DNA from: an uncultured Lachnospiraceae bacterium
GTDB taxonomy: Bacteria; Bacillota; Clostridia; Lachnospirales; Lachnospiraceae
NCBI GenBank assembly: GCA_910586315.1
Contig: CAJUIP010000010.1
Coordinates: 1 to 64,000 of the forward strand
Direction of reading: 5' to 3'
Length of the DNA stretch: 64,000 bases
Part shown: in pieces, positions 53,060 to 62,700 of the stretch
Layout: each line of letters starts with the position of its first letter
Position numbering within the stretch: the stretch's first letter is position 1
The notes under the pieces: generated by a model
What the model was told of the DNA's origin: nothing
Databases searched by the model: none
The model's input: only the letters and a program-made list of their open reading frames with translations
Position numbers and translations under genes: made by a program

Positions 53060-53363
53060 TCTCACCAATTTTGTGCTGCCTTGGCCCAATATCTGAACGA
53101 GGACATTGCGGCTTTGCTTGACCTTATCGGAAATGGCAAGCTGGGGGTAGCTGAAAAAGCGACAGAGGTATCCCCCAATATATAGTCCTGCTGCAATCTG
53201 CTGTCATTTAACAGTAACTGTCCGCAATTCGCTGTCAACGGTACCATCTGGCAGCAGATGTATAGATCCATCCTCTTTTGCATAAAATATTTGTGTATTG
53301 TTGTGTATTTCCCTTGATATATTATGTATTGTTGTGTATAATATTCTTGTAAGGAGGGCAGTA
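53060..53363 (+). other. Gene-poor stretch with a possible gene remnant
   Basis: From 53060 to about 53180 an open stretch reads CAALAQYLNEDIAALLDLIG up to a stop (TAG) but has no start codon, so it may be the tail of a lost gene. The rest is A/T-rich with direct TGTGTATTGTTGTGTAT-type repeats (53290-53340) and probably the hicAB promoter: TTGATA (53313) and TATAAT (53337) with a 18-nt spacer. Confidence 0.4.
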
Positions 53364-53549
53364 ATGAACCCACGGAACACAGCGATCAAGGACCTGAATA
53401 ATAGCGGTTATCAGTTCAAACGGAGCGGAGGGAACCACGATATCTACTACAATCCGCAAACAAAATATTCCATTCCCTTGAAACGTGGCCATTTTGATGA
53501 AGACGATCTCCGCTACATACGCAAAGAAATCAAACAGGGTGGGAGGTAA
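53364..53549 (+). CDS. hicA: HicA-family toxin
   Basis: A 61-residue mRNA interferase-type toxin with a double-stranded-RNA-binding-like fold. It has NSGYQFKRSGGNHDIYYNPQ with the catalytic His in GGNHD (near 24) and the tail SIPLKRGHFDEDDLRYIRKE. AAGGAGGGCAGTA precedes the ATG at 53364; an in-frame ATG at 53298 lacks a ribosome site. It is followed after 33 nt by hicB. Order toxin then antitoxin is usual for this family. Confidence 0.92.
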   Translation: MNPRNTAIKDLNNSGYQFKRSGGNHDIYYNPQTKYSIPLKRGHFDEDDLRYIRKEIKQGGR

Positions 53550-53582
53550 ATTCTCCCTGCCGTCAGCAAAGGAGGCTGAACT

Positions 53583-53990
53583 ATGAAATATATCTATACC
53601 GCAACATTCGTACCTAATGAGGACGAAACCAAATATTACTGCAGGGTGCCGGATCTTCCCGGATGCATTACAACCGGCAGCAGCATCGATGATGCCATTG
53701 AAATGATTACCGATGCCGCTAGTGGATGGCTCGTTGTGGCAGAAGATGAAGGGAACGAAATCCCGGTTCCCACTCCCCAGCATAAGTTGGATATTCCGGA
53801 AAATGCCATCTGCTCCATCATTCGCATTGATACATTCGCATATCGGGCGGCAACTGATACCAGAGCAGTCCGTAAAAACGTCTCACTTCCTGCATGGATG
53901 GCCACCCTGGCAGAAAAGCGCGGTGTAAATTGCTCCCAGGTTCTCCAGGATGGACTTATACAACTGCTTAATGCCGGCCATGCAAGATAA
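53583..53990 (+). CDS. hicB: HicB-family antitoxin
   Basis: A 135-residue antitoxin. The N-terminal degenerate RNase-H-like part has YYCRVPDLPGCITTGSSIDD and AIEMITDAASGWLVVAED. The C-terminal part (KNVSLPAWMATLAEKRGVNC, SQVLQDGLIQLL) is a ribbon-helix-helix DNA-binding region that should repress the operon. AAAGGAGG precedes the ATG. Confidence 0.92.
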   Translation: MKYIYTATFVPNEDETKYYCRVPDLPGCITTGSSIDDAIEMITDAASGWLVVAEDEGNEIPVPTPQHKLDIPENAICSIIRIDTFAYRAATDTRAVRKNVSLPAWMATLAEKRGVNCSQVLQDGLIQLLNAGHAR

Positions 53991-54510
53991 GGCTGATCTG
54001 TTCGGGTTATAGCCAAAAAGAAAAGGCGTATGCGTTGTGCATATGCCTTTTATACTGCCTATGAAATTCCAACTGCTCAACCCTGTCCGTAAGTTTCTCT
54101 GCGCTAATATATTCCGCATCTTTGATTCTCGAAATCAACTGCATGGAACATATATGCAGTAATTCTAATACGCTACTTTTTAATGTCCTGAACAATACAT
54201 ATAAAATAATCAGGCCTCCAACGATCCCGTCCAATTTCTTTTCAGTATTTTTTCATGCCACTGTCCTCTTCTTTATGAGAATATATGATTGTCTTTTTAT
54301 ACTTTAATCCCGATTGGTAGGGACAAAGGTTATTTAGGGGCAGACTGGATTCTTCACTGGGGATAAAGTTACCGTGAAACGCTAACAGGGGCTGTTTCCT
54401 ATTACGAAGGATGAGCTAGTGATAGAGTATGAAAAATAAACATAGACAAAGGCCGCCTTTGCAGTATAATAGAAAAAGCAACAAGCCAGTAGTTGGAGGA
54501 ATATTTTAAA
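53991..54510. other. Gap between hicB and the acetyltransferase gene
   Basis: No supported gene. An open 75-residue minus-strand frame (54007-54234) has no ribosome site or recognisable family. A/T-rich tracts occur at 54170-54310. A weak promoter TAGACA (54443-54448), 16-nt spacer, TATAAT (54465-54470) lies 40 nt before the acetyltransferase start. Confidence 0.4.
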
Positions 54511-55020
54511 ATGATTGAAACAGAAAGCCTGATTCTTGATAAAGCAAAGTTTTCAGATTGGAAGGAATTGTATTATAATGTCTGGTCACAGCCGGAAAGT
54601 GCAAAATATATGGCATGGAATATTACTACAAGCGAAGAAAACGCTAAAATAAGAATCATGAAAACCATTGAATTCCAGAAGGAGCATGATACGTATCTGG
54701 TTTATGAAAAATCAAGCGGTAAGGCGATTGGGTTTGCCGGTGTAGAAAAAATAGAACCTTACATATATCAGGAGGCAGGGATATGTCTGGGGCCGGCTTA
54801 TGTAGGGAAAGGATTTGGAAAGCAGATTCTTCAAGGTCTGATTCAGTATTGCAAAGAAGAATTTGGTGCAAAAGAGTTTCTTTATTCAACAAGAGAGGAA
54901 AACAGGGCTTCCAATCGATTGGCAAAGTCGTTAGGTTTTGCAGTGATTTCTTCAGTGCCTAAAACGGACGGCAAGGACGGACACAGTTATCATCTTTTGC
55001 AATATCGTTTAAAACTATAA
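54511..55020 (+). CDS. GNAT-family N-acetyltransferase
   Basis: A 169-residue enzyme of the RimJ/RimL-type GNAT family. IETESLILDKAKFSDWKELY is the usual N-terminus. The acetyl-CoA-binding motif A lies in LGPAYVGKGFGKQILQGLIQ (near 95-114), and the final part has NRASNRLAKSLGF. Acetyl acceptor unknown. The start at 54511 was chosen (GGAGGAATATTTTAAA before it) over the in-frame TTG at 54493. Confidence 0.88.
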   Translation: MIETESLILDKAKFSDWKELYYNVWSQPESAKYMAWNITTSEENAKIRIMKTIEFQKEHDTYLVYEKSSGKAIGFAGVEKIEPYIYQEAGICLGPAYVGKGFGKQILQGLIQYCKEEFGAKEFLYSTREENRASNRLAKSLGFAVISSVPKTDGKDGHSYHLLQYRLKL

Positions 55021-55048
55021 CTGCCTATTTAGTGGGGCTGAATAAATA

Positions 55049-55293
55049 ATGAATGAAAAAAACTGCCAGATGAGAACTTTGGGATTGGCGGTAAACGGAA
55101 AGGGATTGGAGATAATGGATGTCCCGGAATTTTTTTGCACATACGGAAGAACTGGACTAGCTGAATGGAAAATTCCCCCTGACAATTGAAACCGTTAAGG
55201 AAATGGTGGTTGAACGTTGTGACCTGCCGGACGGGAAGTTTCATTATGGCAGCGGTACATATTGTTATGGTGACTGGGGAGTATGGCTGTAAA
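55049..55293 (+). pseudogene. Probable frameshifted gene remnant
   Basis: A 46-codon frame from ATG 55049 (LAVNGKGLEIMDVPEFFCTY) stops at 55187. A second frame directly follows (VKEMVVERCDLPDGKFHYGS, GTYCYGDWGVWL) and ends at about 55290. The two halves look like one decayed protein split by a frameshift. Family not recognised. Base use is like the surrounding accessory genes. Confidence 0.4.
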
Positions 55294-55317
55294 TGAGATA
55301 TTTGCAAAGGAGATATT

Positions 55318-55734
55318 ATGCTTAAAAATATACCGTCTCAATCAATTATGACGGATTTACTTGGAGAATCCTTGTATGAAGTTTGGCAAGCGTTATGTTC
55401 GGCTATTGATGAAAAATATGATATGGAACAGTTATGGAATACTGGAGGTAAGAATTGGGTTTACGAGTACAAGTACCGCAGAGGGGGAAAGACCCTTTGC
55501 AGCTTATACGCGAAAAGCAATTGTGTTGGTTTTATGATTATTTTTGGAAAAGATGAGAGAACAAAATTTGAAGCTATAAGGGGTACTCTTTCTGCCGCTG
55601 TCTGCAGGCAATATGATGAGGCAAAAACTTATCGTGATGGAAAATGGGTTATGTTTGAACCGACCAATACGGCTGATTTTGATGATTACATGAAATTGCT
55701 GGCTGTCAAAAGAAAACCGAACCGGAAATCTTAA
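55318..55734 (+). CDS. DUF3788-family protein
   Basis: A 138-residue soluble protein matching the DUF3788 pattern: WQALCSAIDEKYDMEQLWNT, KNWVYEYKYRRGGKTLCSLY and CVGFMIIFGKDERTKFEAIR. Function unknown; members are scattered among accessory genes of gut bacteria. AAAGGAGATATT precedes the ATG. Neighbours are an acetyltransferase and a TipAS regulator. Confidence 0.82.
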   Translation: MLKNIPSQSIMTDLLGESLYEVWQALCSAIDEKYDMEQLWNTGGKNWVYEYKYRRGGKTLCSLYAKSNCVGFMIIFGKDERTKFEAIRGTLSAAVCRQYDEAKTYRDGKWVMFEPTNTADFDDYMKLLAVKRKPNRKS

Positions 55735-55830
55735 AATATGGTATATTCAAAAATATTTGAAATTACCTATTGACCCTCACGGAACGTCATGGGCTAAAGT
55801 GGACATATCAAGAACAGGAGGCCGATAGCT

Positions 55831-56679
55831 ATGAGGACAGTAAAGGAAGTATCAGATTTGACAGGTATCAGCGTGCGCGCGCTCCACTATTATGATGAAA
55901 TCGGGCTGTTAAAGCCGACTGGCAAAAGTGAAGCGGGATACCGGCTTTATGACGATAAGGCACTGGAAACATTACAGCAAGTGTTGTTCTTCCGTGAGTT
56001 TGATATTCCTTTGAAGGAAATTAAAGCGGTTATGGCGAATCCGGCTCTTGACAGGAACCATATTTTACAAATGCAGAGGAAAATGCTGACAATAAAAAAG
56101 GAGCGTATGGAACGCCTGATTGCCAGCATTGATGACATCCTGAAAGGGGAAAACAAAATGGATTTTACAGTTTTCAGTAAAACAGAGATTGAGGAAATGT
56201 TCCAGACTATGGTGGAGCATATGCCGGAGAACATGAGAAACATCGCGATAAAAGAATTTGGAAGCATGGAACAATGGAAAAAGCATTACATGGAAGTCGT
56301 ATCTTCTGAAAAAATGCAGAAAGGGTATGCGAAGGTAGTCGAATGGTATGGCGGGAAAGATAAATTTTTATCTGTCTCCCAGAATTCTGTCAGCAAAGAA
56401 GTTGCAGAAAGCTATAACAAACGGATGGAAGCAATTTTACAAAAGCTGGCTGCGAAACGGGATTGCGCCGTGGATTCTTTTGAAGTAAAAGAGATTGTCG
56501 GGGAATATGGTTTTGTTATGAAACAGTTCTCACAGATAAAAGAGGAAAAAGGATTCATGCTAGCGCAGGCGCAGTATTACCGCAATGAAAAAACCAGGCT
56601 GATGACAGATGAAAAGTACGGAGATGGAGCTTCGGTTTTTTTTGCACGGGCAATTGAGTCCTTTTATGGGAAAGAGTAA
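55831..56679 (+). CDS. MerR-family regulator with TipAS domain
   Basis: A 282-residue transcription activator. The N-terminal winged helix (VKEVSDLTGISVRALHYYDE, then IGLLKPTGKSEAGYRLYDD) is typical MerR, followed by a dimer coiled coil (about 75-110). The C-terminal TipAS domain (about 115-280, with FGSMEQWKKHYMEVVSSEKM and MKQFSQIKEEKGFMLAQ) binds thiopeptide-like and other antibiotics in TipA of Streptomyces. It would activate resistance genes on drug binding; no exporter target is adjacent. ACAGGAGGCCGATAGCT precedes the ATG. Confidence 0.9.
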   Translation: MRTVKEVSDLTGISVRALHYYDEIGLLKPTGKSEAGYRLYDDKALETLQQVLFFREFDIPLKEIKAVMANPALDRNHILQMQRKMLTIKKERMERLIASIDDILKGENKMDFTVFSKTEIEEMFQTMVEHMPENMRNIAIKEFGSMEQWKKHYMEVVSSEKMQKGYAKVVEWYGGKDKFLSVSQNSVSKEVAESYNKRMEAILQKLAAKRDCAVDSFEVKEIVGEYGFVMKQFSQIKEEKGFMLAQAQYYRNEKTRLMTDEKYGDGASVFFARAIESFYGKE

Positions 56680-56800
56680 AGAAAAGGGCAAATGACAGAT
56701 TGCCTGCGTCTTGGGACAAAGCTGTACGGAGAGTCAAATTTGCGAGATAAAAATATGTCCGGTGATGTGTGGAAGCGTATCCATGCATTACCGGGCATTT

Positions 56801-56977
56801 TTATTTATCTCGTTCCATAGTTTTGTCGATAGCATGGCTCATAAATGCAGTTGTATTTTCACTTATGAAAGCTGCACGTTCCTGAATGATGGAATGCTTC
56901 TCATCAGGGGTGACACGGACTTTGATTTCAACAAAACGGCCATTATATTTTTCGCTGGCTCTACGGCGGAGGTGCAT
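56801..56977 (-). CDS. Small ribbon-helix-helix-like protein
   Basis: A 58-residue protein MHLRRRASEKYNGRFVEIKV then RVTPDEKHSIIQERAAFISE. The pattern VRVTPDEK..I..RA followed by a helical tail fits small ribbon-helix-helix proteins found on mobile elements (MobC-like or plasmid/ICE regulators). There is no strong ribosome site, and the neighbourhood is degraded, so it may be a remnant. It is a sign that the island derives from an integrative element. Confidence 0.5.
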   Translation of the reverse strand: MHLRRRASEKYNGRFVEIKVRVTPDEKHSIIQERAAFISENTTAFMSHAIDKTMERDK

Positions 56978-57055
56978 GGACAGAGCGATTATAACTACAA
57001 ATCCAAACCAACAATTATGTTAAAAAGACGGTGGTTAGAAAATAACTTCTCATGA

Positions 57056-57440
57056 CAGCAAAAACATATAACTCGCAAAAATTTTCAGTAGAAGTTGTGA
57101 AATCAGTTCGAATAGGATATAATTATTGAAGAAATTTGCGATAACTTGCAAGAATTTTCAGTAGAAAGTAGGATTGATGGAGGCCATGCAGACTGCATCG
57201 AGAAAGGCTTTCAGGAGGGCTTTCTGCTAAGATCAAGGAATGGCCTGACGGGCTTTCTTTCGTGTACATAAAAACAGAGAAGACATCATTGGAAAAATAA
57301 AAAAAGTGCCAATGAATACTTGACACATACACTACGAAAAAATCAATGGAATTTGGGCCTCGGGCATGGTATGATATTCATATCGCCTCGGGGCTCTTTT
57401 CATTGGTGAAGGAGTAGAAAAATCATGAGCGAAAAATGAC
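57056..57440. other. Degraded mobile-element stretch
   Basis: A near-direct repeat of about 22 nt occurs twice: CTCGCAAAAATTTTCAGTAG near 57074 and CTTGCAAGAATTTTCAGTAG near 57147. A terminator-like hairpin GGGCCTCGGGC/GCCTCGGGGCTC with T run lies at about 57353-57402. No intact gene is seen. Confidence 0.45.
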
Positions 57441-57467
57441 GGGATAATAAAAACCGTATATTACGCA

Positions 57468-57764
57468 ATGGATGACATTGATTTGAAAGAGGGCAGGCTT
57501 AGGACTGAACGCCAGTTACAAAGAATGCGATATATGCAACACATCAGGGAGAAGTACAACAAGATCTATATAGTACAGATACCGTATGTGACGCCGCATG
57601 TGTGCAGGCATACGTTTTGTTCCAACAAGACAAACAGCGGAATGAATCCCAAGGCATTGCAATACATCATGGGCCATTCGGACATCGGTGCTACGTTGAA
57701 CACCTACATGCACATCGGTTATAAGGACACAAGCAGAGGAATGAAAAAGTTGAGCAATGCCTGA
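57468..57764 (+). pseudogene. Truncated tyrosine integrase (Tn916-type)
   Basis: A 98-codon frame with the catalytic end of a Tn916-family integrase: PHVCRHTFCSNKTNSGMNPK (HxxR), ALQYIMGHSDIGATLNTYMH (GH and Tyr nucleophile) and GYKDTSRGM. Full integrases are near 400 residues. The first 30 residues (DIDLKEGRLRTERQLQR) come from a region normally about 100 residues further upstream and are joined directly to EKYNKIYIVQIPYVTPH, so there is an internal deletion as well as loss of the N-terminal half. It cannot be active. It marks one edge of the accessory island. Confidence 0.87.
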
Positions 57765-57929
57765 AAAAGCCGAGTAGTACAAATTTTCAATTTACTACTT
57801 TTCAGTGCCAACATATGTCGGGATAAGTCAGGATAAGCCGAAATATGCCGAAAAACCAGATGAATCTGAAAACGCCCAAAAATCAAGAAGAAGCACGATA
57901 ATACAACTTATGCAAGGAGTTTAAAATAG

Positions 57930-58448
57930 ATGATTAAAATATTATTTGTGTGTCATGGCAACATCTGCCGCTCCCCCATGGCTGAGTTCGTTTTCAGGGC
58001 CCTGGCTGCCCAATCCGGTCTGTCGTCCCGGGTCCGGGCGGCTTCAGCCGCTACCAGCGACGAGGAAATCTGGAACGGAATTGGGAATCTGGTATATCCG
58101 CCGGCGAGGGACGAGCTGGCGCGGCATGGGATTTCGTGCGAAGGGAAACGGGCAGTGCAGCTTTGCCGGCAGGATTATGGGAAATATGACTATTTGATTG
58201 GAATGGACGGTGCAAATGTCCGGAATATGAGGCGGATTCTTGGCGGGGATTCGGAAGGGAAAATTTTTAAGATGATGGAGTTTGCAGGAGACGGCTGGAA
58301 ACTTGCGGTGTCCGGGAAACGGGAGATGGAGCGGGCCGCGGATGTGGCAGACCCATGGTATACGCGAGATTTTGGGGCAACCTGGAGAGATGTGGAGGCG
58401 GGATGCCGGGGATTACTCTTGTTTCTCAGGGAGACTTATGGATGGTAA
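57930..58448 (+). CDS. Low-molecular-weight protein-tyrosine phosphatase
   Basis: A 172-residue cytoplasmic phosphatase. The P-loop VCHGNICRSPMAEFVF has the nucleophile Cys8 and Arg14 (CX5R). The general acid Asp lies in DVADPWYTRDF (near 145). It should dephosphorylate tyrosine residues; the substrate is unknown. AAGGAGTTTAAAATAG precedes the ATG. It is followed by sbcD with 27 nt between the stop and the sbcD start. Confidence 0.93.
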   Translation: MIKILFVCHGNICRSPMAEFVFRALAAQSGLSSRVRAASAATSDEEIWNGIGNLVYPPARDELARHGISCEGKRAVQLCRQDYGKYDYLIGMDGANVRNMRRILGGDSEGKIFKMMEFAGDGWKLAVSGKREMERAADVADPWYTRDFGATWRDVEAGCRGLLLFLRETYGW

Positions 58449-58475
58449 TGGGAACGGCTTGTGGAGGAAACGGTG

Positions 58476-59612
58476 ATGAAGTTTTTACATCTTTCTGATC
58501 TGCACATCGGGAAGCGGGTGCATGAATTCTCGATGCTGGAGGATCAGCGGTATATTTTGAGGCAGATTCTCGAAATCGCCAGGAGGGAACGTCCGGACGG
58601 GGTAATTCTGGCCGGGGATGTCTATGATAAGCCGGTGCCGCCGGCGGAAGCGGTACAGGTGATGGATGAGTTTTTGACGGCTCTTGCAAAGGCAGGAGCC
58701 GCTGTTTTCATGGTCAGCGGAAATCATGATTCGCCGGAGCGTGTCGCTTTCGGGGCGGAGTTAATGAGCGGAGGGGGCGTATATGTGTCGCCTGTTTATG
58801 ACGGAAGGGTGAGGAACATAGAGCTTCGGGATGCTTACGGAACAGTAAAAGTGTGGCTGCTTCCTTTCGTGAAGCCTGCCGTCCTGCGCCATGTGTTTCC
58901 GGAGGAGGAAATCCAAAGCTTTCAGGATGCGGTGCGCGTGGCCATAGAGCATGCGAAGATCGATCCGGAAGAGAGAAACCTGCTGGTGGCCCATCAGTTT
59001 GTGACGGGAGCGGCCAGGTGTGAGTCGGAGGAGCTTTTTGTTGGAGGACTTGATAATGTGGATGCGGCGCTGTTTGACGCATTTGATTATGTGGCGCTGG
59101 GGCATATCCATAGCCCACAGCATGTGCAGCGTGAGAATGTCCGATATTGTGGGACGCCGTTAAAATATTCTTTTTCCGAGGCGGGACAGGAGAAATCGGT
59201 GACGATGGTGGAGCTTTTTGAAAAGGGAAACGTGGTGCTGCAAACGCTTCCCTTACTTCCGCTCCGGGATATGAGGACGATTCGGGGAAGCTATATGGAG
59301 GTGACAGCCAGGAGCTTTTATGAGGGAACAAACCGGGAGGATTATGTGCAGGTGACACTGACGGACGAAGAGGACATCCCTGACGGAATGCAGAAATTGC
59401 GGGCAGTGTACCCGAACCTAATGCGGCTGGAGTATGACAATACGCGTACGCGGGAGAACCGGGAAGTAGACGGGTCCTCGGAGAGGTTGAAGGAAAAGTC
59501 GGAGCTAGAACTTTTTGAAGAATTTTATGAAAAACAGAATAATCAGCCCATGAGTGAGGAACAGAAGCGCTTTGCCATGAGACTGGTTGGAGAGCTTCGG
59601 GGTCAGCAATGA
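58476..59612 (+). CDS. sbcD: DNA repair exonuclease subunit SbcD
   Basis: A 378-residue Mre11-like nuclease that with SbcC cuts hairpins and blocked DNA ends. Metal motifs: HLSDLHIGKRVHEFSM, GVILAGDVYDKPVP, FMVSGNHDSPERV, NLLVAHQFVTG and VALGHIHSPQHV. The start at 58476 (GGAGGAAACGGTG before it) gives the standard MKFLHLSDLH; an in-frame start at 58461 is also open. sbcC follows after a 160-nt purine-rich gap. Confidence 0.95.
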   Translation: MKFLHLSDLHIGKRVHEFSMLEDQRYILRQILEIARRERPDGVILAGDVYDKPVPPAEAVQVMDEFLTALAKAGAAVFMVSGNHDSPERVAFGAELMSGGGVYVSPVYDGRVRNIELRDAYGTVKVWLLPFVKPAVLRHVFPEEEIQSFQDAVRVAIEHAKIDPEERNLLVAHQFVTGAARCESEELFVGGLDNVDAALFDAFDYVALGHIHSPQHVQRENVRYCGTPLKYSFSEAGQEKSVTMVELFEKGNVVLQTLPLLPLRDMRTIRGSYMEVTARSFYEGTNREDYVQVTLTDEEDIPDGMQKLRAVYPNLMRLEYDNTRTRENREVDGSSERLKEKSELELFEEFYEKQNNQPMSEEQKRFAMRLVGELRGQQ

Positions 59613-59772
59613 CGGATAAGGGATGTTTCCCGAAGGAGCGGAAGAAAGACGGGGAGGGAAAAACGGGAGCGTAAAAACAAAAAGGAAGTGAAAACAGGAG
59701 AAAAGGAAGCAAAACAAAGAGAACAGGAGAAAGAAAAGCAGGAAACACGATAGGAAGGTATGAGGTGAAAGT

Positions 59773-62700
59773 ATGAAGCCGGAGAAGCTGATTGTCAGTG
59801 CGTTTGGGCCCTATGCGGCGGAGACTGTGATTGATTTTACGAAGCTTGGAGAGAGCGGGCTGTATCTGATCACAGGAGATACAGGAGCCGGAAAAACGAC
59901 AATTTTTGACGCAATTACATTTGCACTCTATGGAGAGGCCAGCGGCGCGGTCCGTGAGGCGGGGATGTTTCAGAGCAAATATGCGAAGGCAGGGACGCCG
60001 ACGTTTGTGGAGCTGACATTTTCAAGTCATGGGAAACGGTACTGTGTCCGAAGGAATCCGGAGTATGTGCGGCCGAAGGGGCGCGGCCAGGGCATGACAA
60101 CCCAAATGGCCGGAGCAGAACTGCGATTTTTCGACGGGCGGCAGCCGCTGACAAAGATGGGGGAGGTTACCCGGGCTGTGGAAAAGCTTCTTGGTCTGAC
60201 CTACGGACAATTTACCCAGATTGCCATGATTGCTCAGGGGGATTTCCAGCGGCTTTTGCTGGCGGATACTGTGGAGCGGGGGAAGATTTTTCGTCATATT
60301 TTTCACACAGAGTTATTTAAGGAACTGCAGGAACGGCTTCGTGAGGCGAAGAATGTCTGTGACGGAGAGTATAAGGAAATTAAACGGAGCATCGGACAGT
60401 CCATGAGCGGCGTGACATGTCCGGGGAGTCCGGAGCTTTCGGAGAGGCTTTCGGAATTAAAGAAAGCGAAGTTTGAGGGGCAGGTGGAGAATGGACTTAC
60501 GCTTTTGGAAGAAATCATGGAGCAGGGCGAGGCAGGGCTTCGGGACATGGATATGGAGCTTTCAAAGCTTGATGAAAAAATCCGGGATCAGGCCGGGTAC
60601 CTGGAGCGGCTCCGGCAGAATGAGAACAGGAAGGCATTGCTAACAGAAAAGGAGAAGGAGCAGAGCGCCTTTCTTGTGGATTTTGAGAAAATCCGGAGCA
60701 TGAGGGAGCATGCGAACCAGGCGGGAAGTGAGATTGAGACGCTGGAACAGACGCTTACGGAATGCCGGCAGCGGACGGAGCGGTACGCAGAGCTTTCGGA
60801 GAAGGAACAATATTCCGGCGTTTTGCAGGAGCAACAGGTTCAGGAGAAGGCGGGGATTTCAGAGCTTACGCTGAAAATAGCAGAGCTGGAAGCGTGGATT
60901 TTAGAGAAACAGGCACGAAAGAGTTCTCTCGCCTCCATCGGAGAGGAACGGGAGCGCCTTTTGGGGAGACTTGAGCGGACCAGGAGCCGAAAACAGGAAA
61001 TTGACAGGGGGCTATGGGAAATTCGGATGGCGGTTTCGGAGGAGGCGCAGGAGCGGGAGAGCGCCGATGGGATGGACATGCGCCTGCATGCCATCGGGGA
61101 AGAGCTCTCGAAGGCTGTAGAAACGGTCAAAAGCCAGGAGGGGCTGGATGTCCGGCTCTCCGAGCTTTCGGGAAGACGACAGGAGCTGGAAGGACAGCGG
61201 GCCAGACTTCTGGACGATTATGACAGATGGAAGTACGCAAAGAAGGAATTCATGGACCAGGAGCACATCCGTCTTGAACTGGAAGAACGGGAGGAATCGG
61301 CGGAAAAACGGCGGGGCCTTCTGGAGAGAGGGCTGGAGGCGCGAAAGGGCATCGAAGTGCAGGAGCGCGAACTGCGTCATGAGGAGAAAGCCTGGGAAGA
61401 CAGAAAGCGGCTTTCGGATTCTCTGGACGAACAGGTCGGGGCCGGGAAGGCACAGGTCCGGCTGGCGGAGGAAGCGCACCTTTTGGCGGAAAACGCGATG
61501 GAGCGGATGCAGGAGGAGAAGCGGCGGCTTAAGGGACAAAAAGAGGAGATTCTCGAGGCGGAGCGGCGGCTTTCTGTATGGGAACAAGAGCGGATGCGGC
61601 TCTTCGAGCGGGAACAGGCGGTGAAACGGCTGTCAGAAAAGCTGAAGACTCTGAATATGCTGTTGGAACAGCAAGGAAGCAGGCGGGAGGAGTATGTAAA
61701 GGCCTCGAATGCTCATGGCAGGGCTCTGGATGAATATATCCGGGTGGAGCAGGAATTCTATGATGCCCAGGCAGGAATTTTGGCCCGGAAGCTGGTGGAA
61801 GGGGAGAAGTGCCCAGTCTGCGGAGCCATCCATCATCCATGTCCGGCAGCCTTAAGGGAGGGGGCGCCGGAAAAAGAGGCAGTCGAGGAGAAGAGAAGGG
61901 CGGCGGACCTGGCAAAGGAGCACATGGCGGAGGCCAGTGCGGCGGTGCGGCAGGGAGAGTCTAGAATTCAGGAGAAGCGGGAGGAGATTTCCAGAGAAGG
62001 CGAGGAGCTTTTTGGGGCAGAGGAACCGAACGGAATACAAGGGGATTCCTTCTATATAGATAAGGCGGCAAAAGAGTCGGAAAGAATCCAAAGAGAGATA
62101 GAAGACGGAGAACGGGATGCGGGCGTTATGGCCGGTTTGGTCAGGAAGAAGGCCGGGACGGACGCAGGTCTGGTGCGGCTGGAAAAAGAGCTTGCCGGGC
62201 AGGAACAGTGCCTGAAAGAGGCGGGAGAGGGGCTGGCAGCTGCGCGGACTGCCCTTGAGGCTGTAGTCCGGCAGCGGGAGACATTTTTAGAAAGTCTTCC
62301 GGAAGGCATGGATGTTTCAAAAGGCCTTCGGGAGGCCGAAACACAGCTAAGACAGGTTCAGGCGGAGGCAGAGCAGTATCGAAGGGATTTTAAGGCGCTT
62401 GAAGAGACCAGGAAGGAACTGGAGAGGATTAGGCAAGAGCTGGGCACATGCAGACAGGCGGCTGGGACAGAGCATGGAAAGCTGCAGGCGCTGGAGCGGC
62501 AGATTCAGATGGAGCTGCCGGAGATGGAGACTCTCATGGATGTCTGGCGCAGTGCACCGCTGCAGGCGGACAAAGCAGACGAGGGTCAGTGGACTGACAG
62601 GATTGAGTCCGCACTTCGGACAGCTGCAGAGGCCGTCGGGGAGATGGAGAAGGAAGAGACACAGGTGAAGGAGGCGCTCCAGGAGCGGTCCGCGCTACAG

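Noticed and set aside
53204..53389. 61-codon minus-strand frame overlapping hicA's start
   Set aside because: It overlaps the hicA promoter and start; its tail (KEDGSIHLLPDGTVDSELRT) could be a remnant but cannot be assigned.
54007..54234. 75-codon minus-strand frame after hicB
   Set aside because: No ribosome site and no recognisable motif; A/T-rich spacer.
58714..59748. 344-codon minus-strand frame over sbcD
   Set aside because: Proline/serine-rich shadow of a well-supported SbcD with all metal motifs.
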